A DNA stretch of 64,000 nt from Cucumis sativus (Eukaryota; Streptophyta; Magnoliopsida; Cucurbitales; Cucurbitaceae): NCBI RefSeq assembly GCF_000004075.3, contig NC_026655.2, forward strand, positions 744,001 to 808,000. The letters are read 5' to 3'. Position numbers and translations under genes: made by a program. Below are positions 41,301-53,595 of this stretch, piece after piece. Below the pieces are notes generated by a model, which ran no database searches, was not told where the DNA came from, and was given only the letters and a program-made list of their open reading frames with translations. Positions within the stretch are counted from its first letter, which is position 1; each line of letters opens with the position of its first letter.

Positions 41301-42502
41301 ATTTTTTAACTTTGAGGTTCTTCTATATTTTCCATCATAGTTTTGTCTCAACAACCATTCTATCTTTTGATATGTGAATGCTTTCAGGATGACACCGTAT
41401 CAATAAACCACAATTGGTTTAACTCCTACAATCTCTGTTGGGTGGTAAGGATTGCTATCATAGGCTTTACAGAATCTTTGTTCGTCACTTGATAAACAAT
41501 ATTTTGATCCTACCGGCCTGTTCTCTGCTCTGAATTTTCATTCTTTTAGTTGGACTTGATGTTGCGGGACTATAATGAAGCCAAGGAGTACATAGAAGAC
41601 ATTAGAGATATATGTGATGATTTTGAAGGTCTCTGTCAGCGCAACCTTGCAGCTAACACAGGTAGCATAAAGTTTTAGATCACTGTGTATAGTAACTTAG
41701 TCGATGATTGAATCAACATTCTAACATTCTGACCAGGTATACAAAGTTGCATTGAGTAAACTGCCAAAACAACTAGATCGTGTATCAATAATTCAATTCA
41801 TATACAATATCTTATTATCTAGTTTAAGTTAGAGCTGGACATATACTTTCAAATCTTTAACCAGCTTATTGAGATCAGAGCATCATTAGGGAGCAAGCTC
41901 TTAAGAACTCCCGTTTTCTCATTATTAGAAGTTTTCAGTGGAAAGCCTTCTACGATGCATACGCTGATAGTATTAAGGAAGGAATGTGCATCCACACTTT
42001 ACCATTGATGTAATTTATACTGTTTTTTGCTCTTCTTTCAGGCATGAACTTCTATGACTTTTTCATCTTCTTAGCACGCTTTTCGCTCGCGAATTCGGTG
42101 GTACTTGACACTCTAGCTAGAGATGCTGAAAATATTGCTGGAATTGGGAGCATATCTCCAATAATTCAGCAGTTGGTTCAGAATCTTTCTTCAATACAGA
42201 AGATTGCCTTGAAAATGAAATTCCTGGAATGTTTTTCAGGAGACCAAGGATTCATGTTGGATCTAGTAGAAACACACAAAAATCCCAAGTTTTCTAAACT
42301 TTGTTATTCATTAATTCGAACTTGTGAGTCCATACACAATCGACAAGTTTTGAGCTTTTGCTCAAAGACAGTCGCAACACAAGATTCTAGGACTTCGATA
42401 GTCATTCAAAACTTTTGTGATGCTGTTTCGTCTCCCCAAGATCTTGTCAAATATATCGACACAGTCTTAACTGAACACACAAGCATAGAATCATCGGAAT
42501 GA
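38352..42502 (+). CDS. JmjC-domain 2-oxoglutarate oxygenase, JMJD4-like
   Basis: Nine exons in phase: 38352-38564, 39164-39334, 40069-40231, 40307-40424, 40855-40924, 41015-41095, 41388-41444, 41550-41661, 42042-42502 (481 aa). Features in order: the N-terminal PVVLTGLMDDW segment, a cupin/JmjC core with the Fe(II) ligands His189 and Asp191 in TPLHADVF, and the third ligand, probably His267, in GWYHQV, followed by SINHNWFN. The C-terminal part is helical. In animals JMJD4 hydroxylates a lysine of the termination factor eRF1; that role in plants is inference. The intron after exon 4 must use a GC donor (AG|GCATGA at 40425) because the flanking exons read DR-NMKACIYNIF only that way. A second in-frame ATG at 38355 is equally possible as start. 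Converges on the neprosin gene. Confidence 0.9.
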
Positions 42503-45387
42503 TTGTTCTCATTTCCTCATACACAAACTGATTCTCAAGCTGGTTTTTAGACAACAGTGTGGTTCATCTTCATCTAGAAGGCATTTGAGAAATGAGAAAT
42601 CAAAATGAAATGAACTCCACCATTAGTGCTGGTCCTCCTGGCATTAAAGTGACAAATCTTGGGTACAGATTCTCTTTCTCTCTCATGATTGGATCATTGC
42701 ATTGATTCAAAAAAAAGAAAGAGAAACAAGAGGTTAGTAGTCTGTGGTTCGATTTGAAAGTGACCCCAGTGGTGGATCAGATTGTGGGAGCACCCACCAA
42801 AGATCACCATCTTTTATGGGCCTTCGCTTTCTATTTTTTTTTTTTTTTCCTTTTTCCTGATCTGTCCTCATAAAGTGTTGTTTTCTTTTTATTTTGTTGG
42901 TAAAGCAAACTGTATTATTGTATGCCTTTTCAGTTCAGGCCAGTACACTAAGATGAGTGTCTGTGGTTAAAGTTTGTGGCACCAAGCAGTGGCATCCATT
43001 TCACTCTTCTCTTCACTTATTTCAACCTTCCTGTTTTCCGTTTCCACTGTTCTTCGTTCCCTCTCATCTCTTGTTTTCATTCCAATAATCTGTTTTGAAC
43101 AAATCTTTGCAACTGTTTGATTTGTTTGGGGATGTGAGATTTCTGTTATTTGTTTGTCCAATCGTTAGATTGTGTAAATCTTTCGTTAGAAGTTGTTGGA
43201 TGCTAACATGACTTCTAATTCATTTATATGACATAGTCCATAACACATGCCATAGACGTGAAATTAATGGTGTAGTTATATATATATTTTAACCCGAACA
43301 GTAACTATTTGAATAGAGAAGATACACCTCTATTGGTAAATTGTAGGTCCTATTTATCGTCTATGTCACATTCAAATAATAAAAATCATTTAGACTTGAA
43401 CCATGACATGAAGACATGATTATTCATTCAAACATGTTATTATTGATTTTTGATAACCATCTCGATCCAAATAGTTGTAATGAAAGACATAACACAAAGG
43501 GCAAAATGATGATGTAAATATTCTTCCATCGTAACCTATTTTGTATATAATATAGATTAATAAATCTTTTACTAGATGAGTATTTATCTTTATCTTCAAG
43601 AAAATACGTGTCGATTACAGTTAAGAGATTAGGCATCAAATTCAGAAGAATCACATTCTTAAAGATATGATAATCCAAATAACTAATAGTATTCATTCTA
43701 AAGCAGAGAATCTTTGTTAAGAACCTCTCAAAAATGGAAAAGTAGAAAGAGAGAATATCTAACCCATCAATACATAGCTTAGTGTAAAAGCATTTTTAAC
43801 CTCAACCTTTAACGTAAAATTCAATGCCAAAGTTTACTTATTAATTATTGAAAGAGGTAAAATAGTGGATGTTGTGAAAAGATTCAAAGGTATTAAAATG
43901 AACTAAAATGTTTATAAAATATAGCAAAATATCTCTGATAAACTAAAATAGATTAAAATAGACCACTTTATATGATCGTAATATAGATAAACGTAGTCTA
44001 TCACACAGTTAGATTGATGAAATTAATTCGTAAAGAAGAAAAAAAAAGTTGAAATAGCATTGACCAGTGCCATTAATTATGTTTGGTTGACTCTTCATAC
44101 TCTCCTTTTGATGTATTCACACCAATTCACTGCAGAGATATTCTGTAATGGTTCTTCTAAAGATTGAGAATGTTAAAAGAGCTATGCAAGCATTGCTCCT
44201 TTATTGCTCCCCACATGCAAAATTCATAAAAAGTATGGGACCTTAAAAAACTGATTTGAGGAAACTTTTCTTTTGACAAATCTTAGTGACATTATGAGAT
44301 GACATTATGAGCCACTTTAATCCATTTTAAAAATAATACATCTTATCTTCTTTATTTTATTTTAAAAAAAAAAAATACATCTTATCTACTCATTATTGAG
44401 TGAGTCCTTGTCATCTTTAATAATTAAGCATGAATCACTATAATAATTCTACATTAATTTCATTATAGCTACATTTTATCCTTTTAATATCCAAATTTCT
44501 GGGTTGAATTTTTAGTTAAAAATAAAGAAATTATCCTCTTGTAAGTCTTTTGTAACAAGGCATTAAGGCATTAAGTAAGGATTAAAGAGTTGTGTCTTTG
44601 CAATTGCAAGTCCTACAGCTTTTGTTAAACTCTTTTGTAAGAATTTCACTCTCGTCACTGTTTCTAGTATGAAAACTCATCAACTTACAACACTCTCCAA
44701 CAATCACCAAGTTGTGCTTACGTACATGTGTAATATATAAGAAATAGTGCAAATGTAGTAATCTATCTCCAATAGTGTATAATTTGTATATATAACAAAA
44801 TTTAGATCAAATTTTTGAAGTTAAATTGGTGATAGACTACATTGCTATATCACCGATAGTTATAAAAATGTTGGAACTTACTTTTAAATAACACCAAATT
44901 TAAACTTACTTTTGAATAACACCAAAACAACAATCCCTGGGGAATGGTGTACATTTGCTAGAACAATAAATTTTAGAAAGAATATTTACCAAACTTATGA
45001 TAAGTGGAGAGAATCTCATTGATACTAGGAGAGTGATTAACTTGAGAGGAAATATTTTGGATTATTATGTTCAGCTTTTGTGTTGCTTTTCATTTGTAAG
45101 ATTTGTCTTTTATATTTGTTTTGAACTCAAGGAAAATTGGACCCATCACTTCATAATTTTGAATACATCTCCTATTATCTCCAAAATTTACAATATCCAA
45201 AAAGGGTCCACATAGAAAAAGAAGAAGAAGAAGAAGAAGAAATAAACCAAAAAATATATATAAATTAATAATAATAACAGCAACCCAAAACATTCTGAAG
45301 AAGGCCTATAGAAAAAGTGGGTAAGAAATAAAATTCCCAAAAAAGAAAAGAAAAGAAAAGAAAAAATCTATGCCATTGTAAATCTGG
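42503..45387. other. Intergenic region between JMJD4 and neprosin gene ends
   Basis: Both flanking genes end here, so the outer parts are probably 3' untranslated DNA. The middle is AT-rich with two degenerate family A-like segments (about 43905-44005 and 44745-44900), a 28-bp direct duplication at about 44875-44926 (AACTTACTTTTAAATAACAC and a one-base variant), a (GAA)n run at about 45220-45241 and an (AAAAG)n run at about 45342-45365. Confidence 0.6.
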
Positions 45388-48300
45388 TCATGGACAGTGT
45401 ACATTTCTACCAGGACCTCCATAGTAAAAATAATTGCCCCAAAGCTTGTTTTTTCCTTGTCTTATATCATAACAATTTGGATGATCAGCCAATAAATGAA
45501 GATTTGAAACAGGAAGCAAGCTGTTGTCCCAATCAATTATTTGCAAATTTCTGAAATAAGAAGCTTTTCCATATCCTTCTTCAGCAAAATGGCCACTTCC
45601 CATTTGTGTTGATGTGTGGAAGCCCGTTGATCTTGTGTTTACTATTTCTCCTCCGAATTGGATCATGCTGGCATGGCTTCCCAAGTGACTGAACAAAAAT
45701 GCTGGCCAGTACCCTACTAAAAGACCTTGCCCAATTTCCAGCCACCAGTTTCCATGCCGAGGATCCTGCATCGAGAATCAATCAGTAAGAACCTGACAAG
45801 GAATGGTGATAAGGGTAGAGAGACAACTTGTAAACTTAGATATTTTCGAAGTTACTAATCTAGATTATAACTACTAGTTGTTGTTTATGAGATTAGTTGA
45901 GATGTGCTTACGTTGATCTAAACCAAACCATGCCTATGGGTAGAAAAAGAAATGATGTTAAACTCGACTTTGGAATGGGGTTATTGATGGATTTAGGTGT
46001 TGTTTGAGGAACTGAGTTGAATTATGAAGTTTGGAGTTGGGGATTTTGTATTTGGGATGAATAGGTGTTTGGTCCGAAGTTAAAAAAACAGCAATAGTGA
46101 AGAACATTGAAATTTCTGGAGTTAAAGTTATTTAACATCGATTTAAGAAGCCGATGAGCCAAATACCCCAAGGCGGGATATTTGTCTCCTACTATGGAAC
46201 CTAAAATGACTACTTGACAAATAAAATCTTGAAAATAATTTGTATATTTTGACTGAATAAAAAGCAAATAGTGGATTCCCATGTGGGTTCAACGGTTGGT
46301 TTGAGGAAAATTCTCCAAAGTTTTCACAAATTAATATAAACCTGAGAGAAAGTCAGTGTCAAACCATCATAAGGGGAACAGAAATCTTTGCTAAAGAAGA
46401 AAGAAATTAAATTATCTAAGAGTACTATCAATGGCAAAAGAAAATTTCTTGCTTTGGAATCGATTAAGGTCTAAAAAAGTGTTTCACTAATACTATCTTA
46501 ATAGTCTGTTTAGATTGACAAGAGAAAAAAGTGTTTTCCTAAAGAAAACCATTTTACTTCAATGGTTCAACCCTTTCAAGTAAATTTTGAAAGTGTTTCA
46601 AACAAATCCTTCAATTTTTTTTCAAAATTAAAGACTTGAAAAGTTGAACCAAACACACCTAAATATTCAAAGGCCAACTTTAGCTTAACTCATTATTATT
46701 TTATGGATTTATCTTTCAACCAAAAGTTCAAATGACCCCAACCCCACAAATAGTTTTTAAATAAAGTTCACATCCAAAAAAGTAAATTGAAGTTTCACCA
46801 TGTTTAATGTCAGAATCTCCTCCACATGAAAACAAGACATAAAGTTATTTTGAATTTACCCCATCTTTTCATTGGATATTGAAGAAAGCTCACCTTCCAA
46901 ATCATTAAACCCACATCAAATTGTCTGCCATTGTAATAAGATCTTGGAGATATTGCAGCTCCTATGGCAATCTTGTTGTTAGTTTGAACAAAACCTGAAC
47001 ACAGTAAGTTGTAACACCCTGTTGCTTGGTATGCATCTGTCTGAAAAACACAAGAGATGGAGAAAGAAACAAAGTTCATAAACTAAACTTCTCTTTCCAT
47101 TTTCCTTCAATCTTTGGAAAATTTACCGTAAAGTAAAACTTACTGTCCAATATGTGAAGAATCTAGGATAATTATCTCCATATAACTCAGGACTAACCTG
47201 AACAAATCATCGTAAACAAAATTCACAGAAATTTTCAGCACAAACAAACGGATGCAAAGTTTTTTGATAGGAAACAACGGATGCAAATTGAAAGAGGAAA
47301 AGAGAAAGAGAGAATAATAAAAACATGCCTGCCAACCAGCTTCAATGGTGTTCAAATCATTATTGAATGATCCTGAAATAACCCAAATTTGAGACAAGCT
47401 GAACTCATATTGATCACTCACATGAGGTGCCCAAACATTTATGTTCGCTTTTGCTCCATAGTATTGTTCTCCATTAACAAACACAACAGCATGCTATAAG
47501 AAATGGAAAGTAAAACTGTCAAAAAAATTGACCACAAACTTATAAATTTTCAAGCCCTTTCAGATTCCCTCAATTATTTGATATGTCCCAGAAGAAGAAA
47601 GGATGTAATTTGGTGTAATGTAGGTTCTTAGCCTATAATGGTGGAAATTTAGCTATCCTTTTCAATGGATGAACTACAGAGGTATTAAATCATTTGGAAA
47701 GGAAAACAAAATGACAAGACAGTTTTGTCTTGATTCCCAGATCAAACAACAAACAACCAAATCCATCTCACGGCATTAATTCTTAAACTAAATGAATTTG
47801 AAGAAGAACAAAATACTGACCTCATGGCCACTGCCTGTTGAATCCCTTCTGATAGATTTTAAAGGCTTTCTTCCAAATCTTTGAACAGAACTTGCTCTTA
47901 AAATGTCTTGTTCTGTTGTTCTTCTAATGGGAACAGTTCCTTCAGGACATGATTCACCAGTCTGCCGCCATAGCTGGAAGCTCTCAGCAACAGAATCAGC
48001 TGAGGAGTTGTAACCTCTTGGCCTCTCTGGTGGATCCTGAAAATTGAAATATAATTTCTGTCTCTTTCTCTCTCTCTGTTTCCAATAAAATAAAATTACA
48101 GATAAATCAAGTTACCAATGGCAATTGTCCTTTCAGCTTATGGTGATCAAAAGCAGGTTGAAGATGAGAAAGCACACAATCAATTAAATCTCCATCTGGG
48201 CTCTGTAAAAGAAGAAAAATTAGCAAACCCCAAATTCTCAAAGTTTCATAAAAGAAGAAAAAAACTTGCCTGAATTATCTTGATGGGGGGTTTATTGATG

Positions 48301-48443
48301 TTCTTTAAGTAGGCTTTAACGTTATTCAGTTTCTGGTACTCTAAGGCGGCGGGTTTGAAATTCTCCGCCGTAATGGGCGGCGCCGACAGAAGAAAAGAGG
48401 TCGAAGCGAGGAGAAATGAAGCAACAAAAGCCGCTAATAACAT
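45388..48443 (-). CDS. Secreted neprosin-domain protein (DUF239, putative glutamic peptidase)
   Basis: Seven exons in phase on the - strand: 48443-48270, 48202-48116, 48036-47821, 47493-47329, 47197-47144, 47040-46894, 45765-45388 (406 aa, normal for the family). It has an N-terminal hydrophobic signal peptide (MLLAAFVASFLLASTSFLL), the neprosin activation region (IIQ-SPDGDLIDCV, QPAFDHHKLK), then the neprosin domain (AGWQVSPELYGD, TDAYQATGCYNLLCSGF, MIQFGGEIVN) to the Cys-containing C terminus. The neprosin of Nepenthes is a prolyl-cleaving glutamic endopeptidase with two catalytic Glu. Glu210 (IEAGW) and Glu321 (GGEI) are the likely equivalents; this is inference. Most plant members are uncharacterised and may act in the cell wall. 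Introns 1 (CAG|GCAAGT) and 4 (CAG|GCATGT) must use GC donors. ATG 48443 is the first ATG of the frame. Confidence 0.9.
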
Positions 48444-49591
48444 TGAGAGGAAGAAAGGGAAAGGAAAACAGCCAGATGAACGGAATGTTTTGGAGTGTCG
48501 TTTTGGTAGAAGAATACGTGCGTTTGTACGTATTGGGATTGTCGTATTAGGGCAAAAACAAAACAAAAAAAATCAACAGAGCTTCTTAACTTAACACTTA
48601 ACTTCTTCTTCCTCTGCTTCGAACACTCTGCATGTCCTTACAAAACAGAACCAACCATTCTCTTCAAAAACAAAAACCCATAAATATTTCTACACAGTAT
48701 CCGCCATTTTCAACATTCTATAATATATATAGCTTTTCTCCATTCGAAAAGCATCTCCGCTTCGTTAATGGCGATTTTCTGACAGATAGAGAAATTGGAG
48801 AACACCAAATATCTTTTAAATTTTTTTTCTTAAAAAAAAAAAGAAAAGGACCCAGATGGGCTGGGATTGTCTGAATGGGAATAGAAAACTGGTCAAAAGG
48901 CTCGAGAAACTAAAAAAGGAAATGGGTTGTTTTCTTTTTCTTTTTTACAAGGACTGAAAGAGAAAGAAGCAGAAATGGGCATTTGATTGGGGTTTGTGTG
49001 AAGAAGATGTATGACATGAAATTGAGGTGGGTTTTGGTTTGAATTTTTTATTAATGATTTTGCTTTCGAGAATTGTTTCTGGGTATGGAAGAAACAGAGG
49101 AGGAGAATCAATCAGACAAACTTGGGCTGAATCTTTTTTAATGTTCTGTTATTTCACCTGCAAAGCTGGTTCCTCTTCTGATGCAATTGCTTGCACTTCA
49201 CTTCCTTTTCCTTTTCCAAAAGCAGCAGAATTTTCTCTTTCTTCACTACCACACAAATTCTGGCTGGTCTGCCCACATTCATTTTGAGAAACTTTGACAT
49301 TTTCACCCTTTTACTCTTTTTTTTCTTTCCTCCCTTCTCACAACTCCTCGATAGATTTAGTATAAGTTTGGCTCAACATCTACATTTTACGGTATACTCT
49401 CTTCCAACTCTCTCTAAATCTAAGTATTACAGAGCTTCCTCAACAAAATTTCTATATCTAACCACGGTAAAAACAAACTAATTTCTTTATTCACAGTATA
49501 CTCAATAAAAATATTTTGATGTATATACATTTTAAATTAAAAATTTGCATTATGTGACAAAAAAAATATTTTTAAAAAAAAGTCTATGATA

Positions 49592-49745
49592 TCTACTTTT
49601 CTTGTATATTGTGAATGTAGAAAATATGACATGTAATTGATGATATTAGGCAGTATCGAAAGGTTATCATAAAACTATCAAATGGTTATTGGCTTTTAAA
49701 TGTGCTATTTTTACAATTTATAAAACGTAGTGACATGGATCCTAA
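49592..49745. repeat. Dispersed repeat, family B, copy 2
   Basis: Shares TATTGTGAAT, ATATTAG, repeated CTATCA, GGCTTTTAAATGTGCTATTT and CGTAGTGACAT with the copies at 19250-19430 and 51860-52050, in the same order. Confidence 0.5.
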
Positions 49746-49900
49746 CTTCAATTATAATTAAATTTAAAAATTGTTACTGTTTTAGTCTTTTAAGTTGTAG
49801 GTTTTGTTTTCACGTAAGAATACATCTATTGATTTGTGTTAGTTCAACAAGTGTAATGAGAAAAATTCAAATTAATCATGGTACATCAACTATGCTCGGG

Positions 49901-50025
49901 GTTAAATACTCAATCTGTAAAAATGGAAGTCATGTCGATACCACTAATCAATAACATGTGATGATTAAATATTCAATATCTGAAAATGAAAGTCAGGTTG
50001 ACACCACTGAATCAATGTCATCTTG
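49901..50025. repeat. Diverged tandem duplication, period about 63 bp
   Basis: Two consecutive units. Each reads TTAAATA-TCAATCTG-like, then AAAATGAAAGTCATG-like, then GATACCACTAATCAAT-like. The second starts 63 bp after the first (TTAAAT at 49902 and 49965). Confidence 0.6.
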
Positions 50026-50955
50026 TAATTTCTTTTTCTTTTTCTTGTCTTGTTGCTTCTTTTTTTTCTCTTCTTCTTTACCTCTAGGTTTGTCTAGGAG
50101 TTTACATTTTTAATTAGTATAATGTTTACTCTGTCCTTTCAAATAGAAGTACCCACCTGGTCAAGTCAAAATTACTATATTTTTTTTATGTCTCCAAACT
50201 ACACTACAAAATACATTCACTTTTTTTAATGCCAAGTTCCCCTTCCCTATTCTACCTCTTCTTTGAGCTTAGGGTCATTAATAACAAATTTTGTAAAATA
50301 CAATTTTCAACCATATAAATTTTGGTTTGAACTTTAAATCATTTTTAAATATTATAGATATTAAATCGAAAATCTCTTAGATTGTTATAATCTATTGTAT
50401 GTTAACTAAGTTATTATCATTCTTATAGTTCTCATTTCACATCCGACATTTATTATAAAAAAAAAAATCACCATTTGAAATTTGTCAACGATGATAATAC
50501 AAAAAAAAAAAAAGACTTGAAAAGAAAGATTAGAATTGATTCTTTTGGTACAAATTTCTCTCAACGAAGCACTTGTGTCAATCATGTAAAAGTGGCCGAC
50601 TCATATTCTTTCAATTCAATCTGAGTTGGGCTTTTAATTCGCAATATTTACAGCACATCCTTTGCAAAGTATATATTTACAGCACAATGGCACGTTTTCT
50701 ATTTGCAGTTCACTCCCTTCTTCGTTGTCTTTCGTTTCTTCTACTTATTATTAATTTAAATAAAATAATTTTTAAAAATATAAAAAATTGACAAACTATT
50801 TACGCTATTTAAAGAAAATTTATTATATTTGATTTTTCTATCTATATTTTATCCATTTTCTTCGGTAAATCAACAAGTTTTGATTGAAAATTATTGTAAA
50901 TAAATTTATCTCACTGTGTTAACTAAAATTTTAAATTAATAATTTTCAACTAGAG

Positions 50956-51105
50956 ATATTTTAAAAATAGCAAAATAAATTAAAATATTTATCATCTACC
51001 ATTGATAGCAGTATATAAGTATCTATCAAATGTTTGTGATCGATAGAATCTGAAATTTTGTTATAATTTATAAATATTTTGTCAAATTTTTTATTTTTGA
51101 CAATT
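50956..51105. mobile_element. MITE-like element, family A
   Basis: The left end GATATTTTAAAAATAGCAAA runs into AATAAATTAAAATATTTA. The right end is TTTGTCAAATTTTTTATTTT. The core has GTGATCGATAGAATC and CCATTGATAGC. About 150 bp, no coding capacity. Confidence 0.6.
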
Positions 51106-51859
51106 TCTCTTTAAATTATAGTGTTTCTTACCGTACTAATTTACACTTTTCTTCAAAATATGTTCAACAAATATAATGAGAAACTTATAATGAAGGGTTA
51201 AATTAATACAACTACAAAAAAAAAAAAAACGAGTTTAAACTGTTTCGATTAATAATCGAGTATTTAAATTGATACAACATTTAAAATCGAGGGATATTAA
51301 TTGATTTTTGTTTCTTTTTTTAAACTTTCTCGTATTTTTTTTAACGTTAAATTATTATAATTTGAAGCTCATTTAATTTTAGTGTTTTCATCTTTAACGT
51401 CTAGTTTTCGTCCATGTATTTTAAACAAATTTTAAATGGAAGTTAATTTTTGAAAGAAAGAAAAAATCAATAATTTGAACTTTTAAGTAGGGAATAGAGA
51501 TCATATTTTCAAAAGGGAAAGAAAAAAAGTGTTCAAAGAAAGTAAGAGTGTGATTTATGAGTTATGGGCTTAGGAAAGTAAAAATATTGAACACTCAATT
51601 ATTTGACAGCTCATTTATTTGAAGATCTATTTTGCCAACAAATAAAGAAGAAAAAAGGTACTGAGGCAGTCAGAAACTTGTCCACAACTTACAACGCCAA
51701 AGAAAATTTTTATTTGTAGTATGAAAAAAATAAGAAATATTGTCGAAAATATAATATATTATAAAATATTTACGGAACGTAACAAAATAAATATATTTAT
51801 TTTAAATAAAAATTACATCCGATAACAAAAACATTTTAAAAAAATAATCAGTAACACAT

Positions 51860-52050
51860 ATTTTTTGCATATTACAAATATGATTAGTAATTAGTAATAT
51901 CAAACTGTTCTCATGCGATTGTCGGAGGCTTAATTATCATAAAGATATTAAAAGATTATCGCTTTTAAATTTGCTACTTTTACAACTTATGAAATGTAGT
52001 GACATTTATTTTATTGTTATAAAACATTTTACTATTTTTGCAATAATCCT
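51860..52050. repeat. Dispersed repeat, family B, copy 3
   Basis: Contains ATTACAAATATGATTAGTAA, a GATTGTCGGAGGCTTAATTA segment, GCTTTTAAATTTGCTACTTT and AAATGTAGTGACAT, matching the order in the other two family B copies. Confidence 0.5.
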
Positions 52051-52689
52051 TTTTTTGAAATAGAAAAAGTTACTTCCAAATCAAAATAATATAATTTTAG
52101 ATCTACATATTTGTGTTAGGACACAATTAAATTCATTCTATAAACGGTGAAATCTCTCTTTGTTTTACGTAGAATATGAACGATCTATTTGTTTAAAATT
52201 ATAAATTTGTTAGTATATATATTGTTTTGTTTTGGAAAACAAGTTCAATTTTCTCTACATTATAATTTATTCTCCAAACCAAATAATGAAAGGATACAAC
52301 ACCTTTTGATTGAATAACTATCAAATCAAGTCAACTAATATGTTTTTAGGAACATAGGTTTGATTTTTGTATTCTCTTAAAAAGAATAAATTAAAGGTGG
52401 GGGGTAAAGCCAATGGGTAATGGAATTTTATTTTATCACTTCTAAGAGTGATGAAATTTAATTAGAAAAATACTTTTTAGGAGAATAATAGGTGTGTTTG
52501 ATATTTTCTAGTCATTGAATTTTTAAAAATAAATTTAAAATTATGTATCTCAAATAACTTTATATTATTATTTTAAATTAAAAAAACAACTTATAAAAAT
52601 CATATCATCTCCAACATTATTTTTTCAAATTTAAATATATGATAATTATTTTTAAATATATGATAAGTCTATTTTTATAAAAAATAATT

Positions 52690-52880
52690 ATTAAAAATAA
52701 TAAAACTGTTTCAGATATTTACAAAATATAATATTCTCTATCAACGACACACTGATAAAAGTCTGCTAACGTCTATTAAATCCATTGATAGAAGTAGATA
52801 TCTATCATTAATATGATTTAAAAATTTGCTATATTTTATAAATATTTTAATACATTACATTATATTTGAAAATGTCTCCT
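52690..52880. mobile_element. MITE-like element, family A (diverged)
   Basis: TTAAAAATAATAAAACTG at the left, CTATCAACGACACACTGATA and CATTGATAGAAGTAGATATC in the core, and AAATATTTTAATACATTACA at the right. Recognisable as the same design but diverged. Confidence 0.45.
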
Positions 52881-53389
52881 TTTACAAACATAAAATATAC
52901 ACCGTTGAACTTTTGATTCGGAGACGAAACACATATATTCATCAAAATTTAGAAACATAAAAGAGAATAAAGTAATTTTGGGTGTTTAGTTTTAGTCCTT
53001 TAGATAGAAAGAATTTGCAATGGTCGATATTTAGCAGCAAAAAGGCAATTACATATCTTTGATTTTGACTTGTGAATGCTACCATTTCTTTAGTTGCTCA
53101 CAATTATTAAAAGGAAAAAAAAACGTGTGGACCAATAGGGCCAACTAATAAATTTTGTACTCTTTGGACAACATTTTTACAAACTTTGTTTCCAAATTTG
53201 AGGAAAATTATACCCTACAACTACTGCTCTTCTCATCAATGGACAATTTCTAATAAAATTTGGATCGAAAAATCGAAATGAATCGAAAAGATGTTAACAA
53301 AATTTATTATTTGGAGAAACAGATGCCAAGAAGTATGTTTTGAATATTTGGTTAAGGGATGATTTGATTTTGGTTAAGAAAAAGAGTAC

Positions 53390-53595
53390 AAGGTGTATTA
53401 TTTAGACTGATTTTCAAAGTCGGTCTAAAATGTGTTTTAAATAACTCAAAATTATTTTAATATTTAAAATTTCACTTTTAAATACATTTCTCATTTCATT
53501 TTGGTTGGTTTTAATGGATTTAAAATATGTTTTTAGGTTGATTTTGAGAACGAAAAAAGTAATTTTCACAATCTCTTCCAAACACACCTAAAGAG
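53390..53595. mobile_element. hAT-like MITE remnant
   Basis: The right end CCAAACACACCTA is the reverse complement of the AGGTGTGTTTGG end common in plant hAT-type MITEs. The left side begins AAGGTGTATTATTTAGACTG, a decayed match. Similar AAACACACCTA or GGTGTGTTTGATNTT ends occur near 46650, 52489 and 61800. Confidence 0.4.
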
